From positions 1,878,661 through 1,942,660 of the forward strand of contig NZ_CP016474.1 of assembly GCF_001693255.1 (NCBI RefSeq): 64,000 bases of DNA, read 5' to 3'. Source of the stretch: Picosynechococcus sp. PCC 7003 (GTDB taxonomy: Bacteria > Cyanobacteriota > Cyanobacteriia > Cyanobacteriales > MRBY01). Positions 47,587-56,898 of this stretch are shown here, piece by piece. The notes beneath the pieces are model-generated. The model worked only from the letters and a program-made list of their open reading frames with translations. It made no database searches and was not told where the DNA came from. The position numbers and the translations under genes are program-made. Numbering within the stretch: position 1 is the first letter of the stretch; every line of letters begins with the position of its first letter.

Positions 47587-48225
47587 CTAGAATTGAACAT
47601 CACTGAAGGTAAACACTTTTTTGTCAACTTCTTGATCGTTCTCTAGGTAAGTAATTTCTCGGCGGGTGAGGACATAGTAACCGCCAATTTTTTCAAAGCT
47701 ATCCCGGAAAAGGCTCTTGCCTGCTTTGGGTTCTTTGGTGGCCGCGTCAAAATAGACTGAGTCATAGCCCAAAGAAAGATAACCTTCATCAGTATTGAGC
47801 ACGTCAAAGGTATTGATATTAACGATGATGTCGCGAATTTTGCGGTTTACAAAGGTAACGACATTATTTTTGATTTTGTAGGAATTTCCCATGGAAGCGC
47901 CAGTCACTTGGATTTCCTGGGCACCATCGGCAAACTTTTCACCAAATTCAAAGCTGTTTTTGCCGTGGCTGTCTTCGAAGGAGCGTCGTACCCGGTGCAC
48001 GGTGATTTCCCACAGTTGACCTTCGATTTCTTTTTTCGCCGCTTCAGCCTCGATTCCCGTGACCTCAAAGGACATATCGGCTTTGATGGCGACTTTGCCG
48101 GTATAGCTCTGGTCGCCATGGGTAAAGGTGACGGTGGCAGTAAAGCCAGGAAAATCTTGATCCCAGGTGTAACGGTTTTCGTAGGCTGCCCGAAACGCAT
48201 CCTGGGCCGTTAAAGTCTGTGTCAT
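47587..48225 (-). CDS. DUF3386 family protein
   Basis: 212 aa soluble protein with alternating beta segments, matching the DUF3386 family found across cyanobacteria and plant chloroplasts. No signal peptide. Conserved segments around AFRAAYENRYTW and LTRREITYLE. Function unknown; the plant homologue points to a photosynthetic-organism-specific role. It stands alone between PPK2 and the EamA transporter. Confidence 0.8.
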   Translation of the reverse strand: MTQTLTAQDAFRAAYENRYTWDQDFPGFTATVTFTHGDQSYTGKVAIKADMSFEVTGIEAEAAKKEIEGQLWEITVHRVRRSFEDSHGKNSFEFGEKFADGAQEIQVTGASMGNSYKIKNNVVTFVNRKIRDIIVNINTFDVLNTDEGYLSLGYDSVYFDAATKEPKAGKSLFRDSFEKIGGYYVLTRREITYLENDQEVDKKVFTFSDVQF

Positions 48226-48460
48226 AGTATGCTCCAGCGTTGCTATGTAATCACTGTTATTGAAACGTTTCTAAGATAACAGTTTCCTTTAAGTAGCATA
48301 CCCTACTAAAAATCTTTTTCAATATTATTGAGAATTTTGTCAGAGTCAATCGGGCTGGAATCTCCCTTGATTTTCCTTAGGGTCTGGCATTAACCAAGCT
48401 TGGGGGTTACCTTACAGAAGTTGACTGTTCGCTTTATTTACTCCTGCCCCCACATCCCCA

Positions 48461-49294
48461 ATGAACCCTGTACTGCAATTGGCGATCGCCACCCTTATTT
48501 TGGGCACTTCCGGTGTTTTTATTAAGTTGGCGGCCCTATCTCCCTTTGTGATGAGCTTTTTCCGGGCAGGGATTCCATTGCTGTTCGTGTCGGGCCTATT
48601 GCTCTACCAGCGGGAACCGCTTTTTAAAGGCGTGACCCCGGGTCTGCTGTTCATTTCCTTTCTCGATGCGGTGCGCGGCCTCTGTTACATTTTTGGCTTT
48701 GGCTATGCCGACCTCAGCAGTGCGGTGATTATTCTCTACACCTGGCCGCTGTTTGCGACCCTTTTTAGTTGGCTCTTTCTCAAGGAAGCCATTCCCCGGC
48801 GTAACCTTTGGATCCTGCCTTGTTTCATCCTGGGGATTGTGGTGATTTATGCTAACGGGGAAATTAGTTTCTCTAGCCGGAGTTTTATTGGTCTAACCAG
48901 TGTGCTGATTGCCGCTGTCCTCGTGGCCTGTACGGTGGTGATGTACAAGGCTAAATCCGCTGATTTTTCGGTGTATCGTCTAATTTTCTATCAAAACCTG
49001 ATGACTGGGCTCATTGCCTTTCCTTTTCTCCTCGGCACCCAACCTTGGCCGAATCTATTTCAAATCAGCATGGGCAGCATTTACGGGATTTCCGTCGGCA
49101 TTGTCGGTTTTCTCCTCTTTTTCTCAGCCTTGAGCAAACTCCAGGCGTCCACCACCGCCCTTCTCTGTTATTTAGAAATTCTCAGCACCATCCTTTGCGG
49201 CATTATCTTTTTCCAAGAGCAGCTTTCACCCAACATTGTCCTGGGAGCGAGTTTAATCCTTGGGGGGAGCTTCTTCCTGAAAAAGAATCAATGA
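48461..49294 (+). CDS. EamA-family (DMT superfamily) transporter
   Basis: 277 aa, about ten membrane spans in two EamA repeats (about 1-135 and 145-275). Family members export amino acids or other metabolites; substrate not predictable. Converges with recG, about ten bases between stops. Confidence 0.88.
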   Translation: MNPVLQLAIATLILGTSGVFIKLAALSPFVMSFFRAGIPLLFVSGLLLYQREPLFKGVTPGLLFISFLDAVRGLCYIFGFGYADLSSAVIILYTWPLFATLFSWLFLKEAIPRRNLWILPCFILGIVVIYANGEISFSSRSFIGLTSVLIAAVLVACTVVMYKAKSADFSVYRLIFYQNLMTGLIAFPFLLGTQPWPNLFQISMGSIYGISVGIVGFLLFFSALSKLQASTTALLCYLEILSTILCGIIFFQEQLSPNIVLGASLILGGSFFLKKNQ

Positions 49295-49303
49295 GTATTT
49301 CTC

Positions 49304-51772
49304 TTAAGTCAGTACATCGGCGCCAAGGAGTTTTTGGTATTTCCGTTGGAGTTCCTGTTGCATGAGGGGATATTGCTCAAGTTCTGGATCAACCTTGAGG
49401 AGTTGTTCTGCGGCCTGGCGGGCAATGAGCAAAACTTCCTGATCCTCCGTTAGACTCGCTAGGGCAAAATCCGGTAAACCTGACTGTTTCGTCCCCAGCA
49501 CTTCCCCTGGCCCCCGCAGACGTAAATCCATCTCGGAGATAAAAAAGCCATCGGTGGATTGTTCTAAGACGCGCAGACGGGTTTGGGAATCAGGATTTTT
49601 GCTATTGGTGATCAGTAAACAGTGGGACTGGTGAGCCCCCCGACCGACGCGCCCCCGCAGTTGGTGTAACTGGGAGAGGCCAAAGCGTTCGGCATTTTCG
49701 ATCAGCATCACCGTCGCATTGGGCACATCAACCCCCACTTCGATCACGGTGGTGGAGACAATGATGTGGTCTTGGTTATCGCGGAAGGCGTTGAGGGCGG
49801 CGTCTTTTTCCTCAGATTTCATTCGTCCGTGCAGTAGGCCCACGTTAAAGCTTTTGAAAACCTGTTCTGATAATTTTTGGTGTTCGGCGACGGCGGCTTT
49901 GGCTTCGAGTTTTTCAGATTCCTCGATCAGCGGGAAAATCACGTAGGCTTGGCGACCCTGAGCCACTTCTCGCTTGATCAACTCATAGGCTTTGTGGCGA
50001 TCGCCCCCTTTAATCACCCGCGTATCAACGGGTTGGCGACCGGGGGGCAGCTCATCAATTTGACTCACATCCAAATCCCCATGGAGGGTGAGGGCCAAGC
50101 TGCGGGGAATTGGCGTTGCCGTCATGGTGAGGACGTGGGGGGCTTTCCCTTTGGCGAGGAGTCTCCCCCGCTGTTGGACGCCGAAGCGGTGCTGTTCATC
50201 GATCACCACCAGACCGAGGTTCTGGAACTGCACCGGATCTTCGATCAGGGCGTGGGTGCCAACGAGAACTTTAAGTTCTCCCGTTTGCAGTTGGCTGTGG
50301 ATCTCCCGGCGTTTTTTCGTTTTTGTCGAACCCGTCAGCAGTTCAACGGGCAGATGGAGCAGGTTAAACCAGCCCACCAATTTGCGGTAATGCTGTTCGG
50401 CGAGGACTTCGGTGGGGGCCATCAGGGCCGCTTGGTAGCCGGACTGGATCGCGGCGAGGATCGCAAAGACGGCCACAACGGTTTTCCCCGCCCCCACATC
50501 CCCCTGGACGAGACGATTCATCGGCGTTGACTGAGCTAGATCAACAAGAATTTCGTTAATTACCCGTTGCTGGGCGTTGGTGAGTTGAAAGGGCAGGAGT
50601 TTTTCAAACCGCTCGATCAGTTCCCCCTGGGGAACGAATACAGCACTTTTTCGACTGGCCTTTTCCTGTTGTCGCCGTTGGAGGAAGCCCAGTTGCAGAT
50701 AGAAAAATTCATCGAACACCAACCGTTGCCGCGCCCGCTGGAGAATCTCCGCATTTTCTGGGAAATGAATATTGGCGATCGCCTGTTGGAGTTTCATCAA
50801 GCCGTGTTGCTCCCGAAAGGCTGTAGGAAAAGCATCCTTTAACTGCTCAATGGCAGGGAGAGAATTGATCACCACTTTCCGAATTAGATCAGCCGGAACC
50901 CCTTCGGTGAGGGGATAAACAGGCAAGACTCGGCCAATTTTTAAGGATTTAATATCTGCGCCACTGCTGTCGAGCACTTCAATTTCTGGATTATCGAGGG
51001 TGAGGCCGTACTTATTTTTTTTCACAAGACCCGACGCGGCGATCGCCACCCCCTGGGGATATTGCCGTTTCATTTTTTCTTGCCAACCCCGATTACTGTA
51101 ACGGGTGCCAGCATAGAACCGACTGAGCTTAATGCGGCCGCTACTATCCCGCAGCCAAAGCTCGAAAATACTCAATTTCTGATTTTTCGGGCTGGTAAAG
51201 ATATTACAACGCACCACATAGCCCACCAGGGTCACTGTTTCTCCCGCTTCTAAGTCGGCGATTTTGACCTGCTTGGCATAGTCGATGTGCTGTCGGGGGT
51301 AGTAAAAGAGCGCATCCCGCACTGTTTCCAAACCGAGCTTTGCCAATTGATTGCTGCGTTTCGGCCCGACGCCGGGCAAATACATCAACGGTTGATCTAG
51401 GGTAAGGCCTCGGCCATAGGTCGAACGACTGGCTTTTTTCTCACAGACCGATTGGGTGCGGGGCACTTTCGCTTTGGGGGCACTCTGGCTTGGTTGTTCT
51501 AGGTCTTGTTTAACTTGCTGCAAAAAACTTCTCGCCCCAGCCACCAAAAGACGGCGCTGAGCTAAAGTTGCGGTGGAATAATCGGCAAATTTCTGGGCAA
51601 ATGCCTGCCACCGTCGCCGCTGATCCGGATCAATCCCTGCCGGGGGGACGGCTCCAAAACTAAGGCAGAGAAATTCGCTAAACCGATACTGATGGCCCTG
51701 GAGATCCTGAAAACCCCGCTCTGCTTCGATGGATAAGGCTTTTTGTAATCGCAAAAAATCCGGCTGATTCAT
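49304..51772 (-). CDS. recG: ATP-dependent DNA helicase RecG
   Basis: Branch-migrating helicase for stalled forks. 822 aa. N-terminal extension of about 120 residues typical of cyanobacterial RecG, an OB-fold wedge domain (about 180-300), then helicase domains with Walker A GDVGAGKT, DEQHRFGVQQR (DEAH-type box), and ATPIPRSLALT. QLRGRVGRG is motif VI. All motifs intact. Confidence 0.96.
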   Translation of the reverse strand: MNQPDFLRLQKALSIEAERGFQDLQGHQYRFSEFLCLSFGAVPPAGIDPDQRRRWQAFAQKFADYSTATLAQRRLLVAGARSFLQQVKQDLEQPSQSAPKAKVPRTQSVCEKKASRSTYGRGLTLDQPLMYLPGVGPKRSNQLAKLGLETVRDALFYYPRQHIDYAKQVKIADLEAGETVTLVGYVVRCNIFTSPKNQKLSIFELWLRDSSGRIKLSRFYAGTRYSNRGWQEKMKRQYPQGVAIAASGLVKKNKYGLTLDNPEIEVLDSSGADIKSLKIGRVLPVYPLTEGVPADLIRKVVINSLPAIEQLKDAFPTAFREQHGLMKLQQAIANIHFPENAEILQRARQRLVFDEFFYLQLGFLQRRQQEKASRKSAVFVPQGELIERFEKLLPFQLTNAQQRVINEILVDLAQSTPMNRLVQGDVGAGKTVVAVFAILAAIQSGYQAALMAPTEVLAEQHYRKLVGWFNLLHLPVELLTGSTKTKKRREIHSQLQTGELKVLVGTHALIEDPVQFQNLGLVVIDEQHRFGVQQRGRLLAKGKAPHVLTMTATPIPRSLALTLHGDLDVSQIDELPPGRQPVDTRVIKGGDRHKAYELIKREVAQGRQAYVIFPLIEESEKLEAKAAVAEHQKLSEQVFKSFNVGLLHGRMKSEEKDAALNAFRDNQDHIIVSTTVIEVGVDVPNATVMLIENAERFGLSQLHQLRGRVGRGAHQSHCLLITNSKNPDSQTRLRVLEQSTDGFFISEMDLRLRGPGEVLGTKQSGLPDFALASLTEDQEVLLIARQAAEQLLKVDPELEQYPLMQQELQRKYQKLLGADVLT

Positions 51773-51942
51773 AGCACCATAGACAAAAAACGAAGGCCAA
51801 CCCCTCTAGGAAACATTAAACCTTATCTGCTAATAAGCTTGTACCGCAACAGGAACGTTAAACGTTACAGGCGATCGCCTCAAGCATCTTAATTCCGCCC
51901 ATTACAATGGGACTATCGGTTTGAAACAGAACAACAGCAGCC

Positions 51943-52530
51943 ATGATTGCCAGTCCTAGTTTATCGCCCAAAAAAATGACCCCGGAGGAATACCTCGCTT
52001 GGGAAGCTACCCAGGAACTCCGGTATGAATATGTTGATGGTGAAATCATTGCGATGACTGGCGGTAGCGTTAATCACGGTAGGATTTATCTCAATTTATA
52101 CGCTGCATTACGCTCCCATCTTGAAAAACGGGGCTGTGAGGCTTTTGTCGTTGATGTCAAAGTGCAAGATCAAAAAAATCAGCGGTACTTTTATCCGGAT
52201 CTGGTAGTGACCTGCCATCCCGATGACCGTCGCAACAATCAGTTTATTCAACATCCCACGGTAATTGTAGAGGTCCTTTCTCCCAGCACCGCTAACTATG
52301 ACCAAAGCCGTAAGCTGAAGCTCTATCGGCAAATCCCCAGCCTCCAGGAATATATCTTGATTGATAGTCAACAAATTTCCGTTGCCCTTTACCAGCGACA
52401 ATCGGGACGAATGTGGGGTTACAGCGACTATGGCCCCGACGAAACCTTTTGGCTCCCTAGCATCGAATTTGAATGTGCCGTGGCTGATCTTTATGAAAAT
52501 GCGATCTTCGAGACCCTTGATGATGAGTAG
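51943..52530 (+). CDS. Uma2-family (DUF820) restriction-endonuclease-fold protein
   Basis: 195 aa. YEYVDGEIIAMTGG start, YPDLVVTC with the catalytic Asp, and VIVEVLSPSTANYDQSRKLKLYR with Glu and Lys of the PD-(D/E)xK-like core. The family is hugely expanded in cyanobacteria and its function is unresolved. No transposase or toxin partner is adjacent. Confidence 0.87.
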   Translation: MIASPSLSPKKMTPEEYLAWEATQELRYEYVDGEIIAMTGGSVNHGRIYLNLYAALRSHLEKRGCEAFVVDVKVQDQKNQRYFYPDLVVTCHPDDRRNNQFIQHPTVIVEVLSPSTANYDQSRKLKLYRQIPSLQEYILIDSQQISVALYQRQSGRMWGYSDYGPDETFWLPSIEFECAVADLYENAIFETLDDE

Positions 52531-52601
52531 AAAGGCGATCGCCTCCACCCAAAAAAACCAAAATATTAGATGATGGTCTGTGCCGTTCGTTCCCCTGGCC
52601 G

Positions 52602-53222
52602 ATGACTCGCACCCTCTATCTCCACGGCTTTGCTTCTAGTCCCCAATCCCGCAAAGCCCAATATTTCGCCGCAAATATTCCTGATCTCATCATTCCCGAC
52701 CTCAACCAAGAGGATTTTGGCAGCCTAACCATTTCCCGACAACTAAAACAGATTAAACCCCTGCTCACAGAACCCAGTTACATCATTGGCTCAAGTCTGG
52801 GGGGACTCACTGCGGCAATCCTGGCGGAACAATGCCCAGAACAGGTCAAAAAAATTGTTTTACTGGCCCCAGCTTTCCAATTCACCACCAATTGGCGTCG
52901 TCGTTTAGGAGAAACCACCATCACCCAATGGCAACAGGAAACTTATCTCCCGGTTTTTCACTACAGCTACCAACGGGAAATCCCTCTTCATTACAGCTTT
53001 TTTCAAGATGCGGAAACTTACGCCAATTATGCATTCAAAAACAAAACGTCAACGCTAATTCTCCATGGGATTCATGATGAAACAGTCCCTATCCAAGTCA
53101 GCGAAAATTATTCTCATAATCGACCCTGGACAAAGCTAATTTCCCTCGACAGTGACCACAGCTTAGGCAATTGTTTAGAAACTCTTTTACAAGAAACAAA
53201 ACAGTTTTTATTTGGGGTTTAA
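52602..53222 (+). CDS. YqiA/YcfP-like alpha/beta-hydrolase esterase
   Basis: 206 aa. Early LYLHGFASSPQSRKA motif and nucleophile elbow GSSLGG; late His in LDSDHSLGN completes the triad. Small esterase of the YqiA family. It is followed after three bases by the lipid-A-disaccharide-synthase-related gene, so the two are probably co-transcribed. Confidence 0.85.
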   Translation: MTRTLYLHGFASSPQSRKAQYFAANIPDLIIPDLNQEDFGSLTISRQLKQIKPLLTEPSYIIGSSLGGLTAAILAEQCPEQVKKIVLLAPAFQFTTNWRRRLGETTITQWQQETYLPVFHYSYQREIPLHYSFFQDAETYANYAFKNKTSTLILHGIHDETVPIQVSENYSHNRPWTKLISLDSDHSLGNCLETLLQETKQFLFGV

Positions 53223-53225
53223 GCG

Positions 53226-54476
53226 ATGCGAATTCTATGTCTCAGCAATGGCCATGGGGAAGATGCGATCGCCGTTCAAATCCTCAGTGCCATCCAAGCC
53301 CAAAACCCGGAAACAAGCCTCGCTGCACTACCTATCGTCGGTACGGGGCACGCCTACCAAAAATTAGATATTCCAATCATTGGCCGCACCCAACAAATGC
53401 CATCTGGGGGGTTTGTTTATATGGACAATCGTCAATTAATGCGGGATCTCAAAGGGGGTTTGCTACAGCTCACTTGGCAACAATATAAAGCCGTTAAACG
53501 ATGGCAGCATCGAGAAAAAGAAAAATCCTTAATTCTTGCGGTGGGTGATATTGTCCCCCTCATTTTTGCGTGGCTCAGTGGTTGCCAATATGCATTTGTG
53601 GGGACAGCAAAATCAGAATACTATTTGCGCGATCGCCAGGGAAATTGGCTCCCGAAAACCTCAGCCCTTGAAAAGTGGTTTGGATCAGTTTATTTACCTT
53701 GGGAGCGGTGGCTGCTCAGTCGAAAAAAATGTGTTGCTGTCTATCCACGCGATCGCCTGACGACGGAAATTCTACAAACCTATAAGATCCCAGCCGTGAA
53801 TTTAGGCAATCCAATGATGGATGGCCTCGAACCCCCCGAAAGTTTGCCCCAGGGAGAAGCGAAACAGACTTTGACCTTTGTCCTACTGCCGGGTTCGCGC
53901 CCTCCAGAAGCCTTGCATAATTGGCAAAAAATTCTCCAGGTGGTACAGTTGCTCGTTGAAAAATATCAAAATGTGGATTTTATTGCGGCGATCGCCCCCA
54001 GTCTCGACTCAGCCGAATTCCTCGACTGTCTGCCCTCCTTCGGTTGGCAAGCAAGCGATTCTAAGCCCTGTGAACTCACGTTTGGCGATCCCGAAGCCTT
54101 CGTTTTCCAGCAACATAAAGCCCAACTTGTCTTTACCCAACATCGCTATGCCGAAAGTTTGCACTATGCCGATTTGGCGATCGCCATGGCGGGCACCGCA
54201 ACGGAACAATTTGTTGGCTTAGGCAAACCGGCTTTAACCATCGTCGGTGATGGCCCCCAATTTACCCCTGCCTTTGCTGAGGCCCAAACTCGTCTTCTGG
54301 GAGAATCCGTTCTTCTATGTTCTAGCCCCAGAGCAGTTCCTGAAAAAGTGGATTTTCTGCTGAGTCAGCCTGATTTGCTCCAGGCGATCGCCATCAACGG
54401 CCAAGAACGTATGGGTCAAGCTGGAGCAGCCAACCGCATCGCTAACCATCTCTTGGCATTTTTCCAAAATATCTAA
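53226..54476 (+). CDS. Lipid-A-disaccharide synthase-related protein
   Basis: 416 aa, GT-B-like fold resembling LpxB but of the separate cyanobacterial/plant family TIGR03492. NGHGEDAIAVQIL near the start, LPGSRPPEALHNW and AMAGTATEQFVGLGKPALT near the donor site. True lpxB is usually encoded elsewhere; the role of this family is unresolved. No other lipid A gene lies here. Confidence 0.86.
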   Translation: MRILCLSNGHGEDAIAVQILSAIQAQNPETSLAALPIVGTGHAYQKLDIPIIGRTQQMPSGGFVYMDNRQLMRDLKGGLLQLTWQQYKAVKRWQHREKEKSLILAVGDIVPLIFAWLSGCQYAFVGTAKSEYYLRDRQGNWLPKTSALEKWFGSVYLPWERWLLSRKKCVAVYPRDRLTTEILQTYKIPAVNLGNPMMDGLEPPESLPQGEAKQTLTFVLLPGSRPPEALHNWQKILQVVQLLVEKYQNVDFIAAIAPSLDSAEFLDCLPSFGWQASDSKPCELTFGDPEAFVFQQHKAQLVFTQHRYAESLHYADLAIAMAGTATEQFVGLGKPALTIVGDGPQFTPAFAEAQTRLLGESVLLCSSPRAVPEKVDFLLSQPDLLQAIAINGQERMGQAGAANRIANHLLAFFQNI

Positions 54477-54484
54477 GGGGAAGC

Positions 54485-54868
54485 TCAAACGGGATTAAGG
54501 CGTGGAAAACGATCGCTTGCTTGGAGCTCCTGATAAAAAGTTGCCACCTCTGCTGGGGTCAACTGTTGCAAACTGGCAAGCAGCACCTCTCCCTGCTCCA
54601 CAAAGTCCACAAGATTCAGGCCACCGTAAACCTCTTCTTCCGTCTGGCGGATGCGGCGTAGTCCTTCTCCCGTGAGGATCGTCGCCCCCCTGAGATTCTC
54701 ATTACTGAGGTGATAACAAGCCACTGCAATTTGCAAAATACCTTGGTAAAGAGACTTTTCTGGCTCCATAGCTTCAAACCACAGAGCCTCAAGGGTATCG
54801 TGGCACGCATAAAACTGTTGGGTGTTTAGTTGCTCTACCCCCACGAAAAAAGTCTCTGGAATCGTCAT
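54485..54868 (-). CDS. DUF309 family protein
   Basis: 127 aa helical protein with the conserved FYACHDTLEALWFE and YQGILQIAVACYHL segments of DUF309. Function unknown. It is immediately downstream of ftrC (six bases), suggesting a two-gene transcription unit. Confidence 0.88.
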   Translation of the reverse strand: MTIPETFFVGVEQLNTQQFYACHDTLEALWFEAMEPEKSLYQGILQIAVACYHLSNENLRGATILTGEGLRRIRQTEEEVYGGLNLVDFVEQGEVLLASLQQLTPAEVATFYQELQASDRFPRLNPV

Positions 54869-54873
54869 CGGCT

Positions 54874-55233
54874 CTATCCTTTCATGCTCGCCGCTACTTC
54901 TTTGACGTAATCCAGTTCGATCTCTTGTTTATCACCAGCGAAGTCATTATCTTCGGTGATGAAAAGCATACAGTGGCAGTCATTACGCTCCCGCATGGGG
55001 ACACAGGGGCAGTTCCAAAAAGCGTTGTCAACTTCCGCCTTTTTGTCTTCGTAATGGCGACAGGGACAGAGTGGTGCGCCCAATTCTTCTTTATGCTTGG
55101 CGAGGCCCTCGATTACAACTGCAGTTACCGAAGGATCGACACAAAAGTAAGTACCTGTGCGCTGGGCATATTTTTCGGCAAAGTTTTTCATCAACTCTAA
55201 AGCCTTATCGGAAGCATTGTTCTCAGCAGTCAT
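54874..55233 (-). CDS. ftrC: Ferredoxin:thioredoxin reductase catalytic (beta) subunit
   Basis: 4Fe-4S disulfide reductase passing electrons from photoreduced ferredoxin to thioredoxin. Cysteines sit in the expected pattern: FCVDPSV, LCPCRHY, NCPCVPMRE and CHCMLF. I use the ATG at 55233 (119 aa), the family length; an upstream in-frame start at 55332 would add 33 residues with no family match. The variable subunit FtrV is not in the window. Confidence 0.95.
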   Translation of the reverse strand: MTAENNASDKALELMKNFAEKYAQRTGTYFCVDPSVTAVVIEGLAKHKEELGAPLCPCRHYEDKKAEVDNAFWNCPCVPMRERNDCHCMLFITEDNDFAGDKQEIELDYVKEVAASMKG

Positions 55234-55511
55234 CGCGGTATTTTCTGGTGTATGGGACTGTTTATACGATAGTACGCTTTCGTGAATTTCCTCAACTGCT
55301 TGGGGTCTGTGCCCTGGAAACTTCGCTAGCATTTAAGGAGTCATATTATTCAGCGGGCGATCGCCTGGGGGCATTCCTCGCCGACGGTCTCCTCGTCCAG
55401 CGTCTAGCAATAAATATTGACGAAAACCCTTGATTTCCGGCCGAAATCACGAGATTTGTCTGCTGAAGCGTTTGTATGAATATTGACTTTTGCTGTAGTG
55501 AGGTTTGAGCA

Positions 55512-55790
55512 ATGACTGGTTTAATTATTTTTGCGGTCTATTCCCTAGCCCTGGGTTCTGTATTTTATTATCTCAACCAACCCTATAACCGTGATTGGTG
55601 GCTCAAAGTAACCACCATGAATCCATTTTGTGTCTACTATTTTGGCCCTTTTTCCAGTGAGAAAATAGCGCGCTGTCACCTGGCGGGTTACCAAGAAGAT
55701 TTGGAACGAGAACAGGCCAAAATCACCCAGGTTGTTTTAAATCAAACGATGCCACCGGCACAATTGACCATTTGTCCGGACGAAGCATAA
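55512..55790 (+). CDS. DUF1816 family protein
   Basis: 92 aa. N-terminal membrane span (about residues 3-22) followed by a conserved WWLKVTTMNPFCVYYFGPFSS segment typical of cyanobacterial DUF1816 proteins, some of which relate to phycobilisome linker-like regions (CpcD-like). Function unknown. Alone on the plus strand. Confidence 0.8.
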   Translation: MTGLIIFAVYSLALGSVFYYLNQPYNRDWWLKVTTMNPFCVYYFGPFSSEKIARCHLAGYQEDLEREQAKITQVVLNQTMPPAQLTICPDEA

Positions 55791-55876
55791 ATCTTGAAAC
55801 ATCAAGATCAACAGTAACCCCCCGTTGATCTCCCTGCTAGTCAAACAATTCAGGGGCTTCTACTCTTTATCTGAAT

Positions 55877-56494
55877 CTATTGGCCGTAGCCGCGCCAGAC
55901 TCCGACTAAAACCCCTTGTAAATCAACATTGAGCGCATCGGTTTTGATTTCGTCATACTTGGGGTTTGCAGGTTTGAGAACGACCTTTTTTCCTTCTCGA
56001 TAAAAGTGTTTTAGGGTTGTGCCATCCCCTGTCACACGCGCTGCAACAATGGTGCCATTTTTGACACGGTCTGGGTCAAATACTTTTTGCATAATGGCAT
56101 AGTCCCCTTCGGCAATGAGAGCCTCGATCATGCTGTCGCCGGTAACTTTGAGAGCATAACAATTGGGTTGATTGACAACTTGATTTAAAACGAGGGTTTC
56201 GCTTTGATCGTCAGTAAAGGGTTCAACCAGGCCGCCAGCGGTAATTGTCCCAAGAATCGGCAGGCCTTCTCGTTGCTCTTGGGGCCGCAAAATCTTGAGA
56301 GTACGAGCTTTGCCATCGATCCAATCGATATATTTTTTCTTGCGTAGTCGTTCTAAGCGGCTTTGGATGGGGGCAGGCGATCGCAAATTCATCGCGACCA
56401 TCATCTGGCGAATGGATGGGGCATGTTGGTTTGTCTGGATGTAGTAGACAAGCCAATCGTAGAGTTCCTGTTGGGCAACGGTGAGTTTTTGCAT
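55877..56494 (-). CDS. lexA: LexA-type repressor
   Basis: About 205 aa from the ATG at 56494, which matches the family start (MQKLTVAQQELYDWL). N-terminal winged HTH (about 1-70), then an S24 peptidase domain with the Ala-Gly self-cleavage site in TITAGG, nucleophile Ser in GDSMIEALI and the catalytic Lys in TTLKHF. All three are intact, so SOS-type autocleavage is possible; some cyanobacterial LexA proteins, such as that of Synechocystis 6803, have lost these residues and control other processes. A half-site-like sequence lies upstream. Confidence 0.92.
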   Translation of the reverse strand: MQKLTVAQQELYDWLVYYIQTNQHAPSIRQMMVAMNLRSPAPIQSRLERLRKKKYIDWIDGKARTLKILRPQEQREGLPILGTITAGGLVEPFTDDQSETLVLNQVVNQPNCYALKVTGDSMIEALIAEGDYAIMQKVFDPDRVKNGTIVAARVTGDGTTLKHFYREGKKVVLKPANPKYDEIKTDALNVDLQGVLVGVWRGYGQ

Positions 56495-56527
56495 AGTCAA
56501 AAAATTGCGCCAGTGCCACAAGCCCAT

Positions 56528-56776
56528 CGCTTCAATAGATAGGACACGAGCATGGGAGCGTTGAATGTTTACGGTGCCATGGTGCAGTTAAAAACACATG
56601 ATCTTAAGATGATTTGTACTAAACTATGTTCCCAATAGCAACAACTTCGTGGGCAATCTGTAATATTTTTTGAGCTTTATCCCGTTCAATTTCCCTCGCA
56701 ACCTTGACTTGAATCCGCCAGAAACAAAGCCACAAGGTCAGAGAAAGGGTAATTAAGTGCGTTAGCTGATCGCGGA
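56528..56776. other. lexA upstream region bordering the tnpB element
   Basis: About 250 bases between lexA and the left hairpin of the tnpB element. A minus-strand open stretch (56774-56619) could encode about 51 residues with one hydrophobic span and a charged tail (WLCFWRIQVKVAREIERDKAQK core) and may be the 3' part of a gene cut by the insertion; this is tentative. The lexA promoter must also lie here. Confidence 0.35.
56607..56620 (-). promoter_or_regulatory. Candidate LexA-box-like site upstream of lexA
   Basis: AGTACAAATCATCT on the minus strand has a full left half and a degenerate right half of the cyanobacterial consensus AGTACnnnnGTWCT, two mismatches, about 115 bases before the lexA start. 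Autoregulation would be expected, but the match is weak. Confidence 0.3.
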
Positions 56777-56898
56777 GAAGCCCCGCGCTGTAATTTTAAT
56801 TCAGCGTCGGGATGAGGAGCGGTGAGTCGGAGCGAAGCAGAGACGAACAACTCTAGGGAGTTACTGATTTCCTCCTAAGATCCTGATATGATCGAAAA

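Noticed and set aside
49877-50530. 217-codon plus-strand frame
   Set aside because: Antisense to recG helicase motifs.
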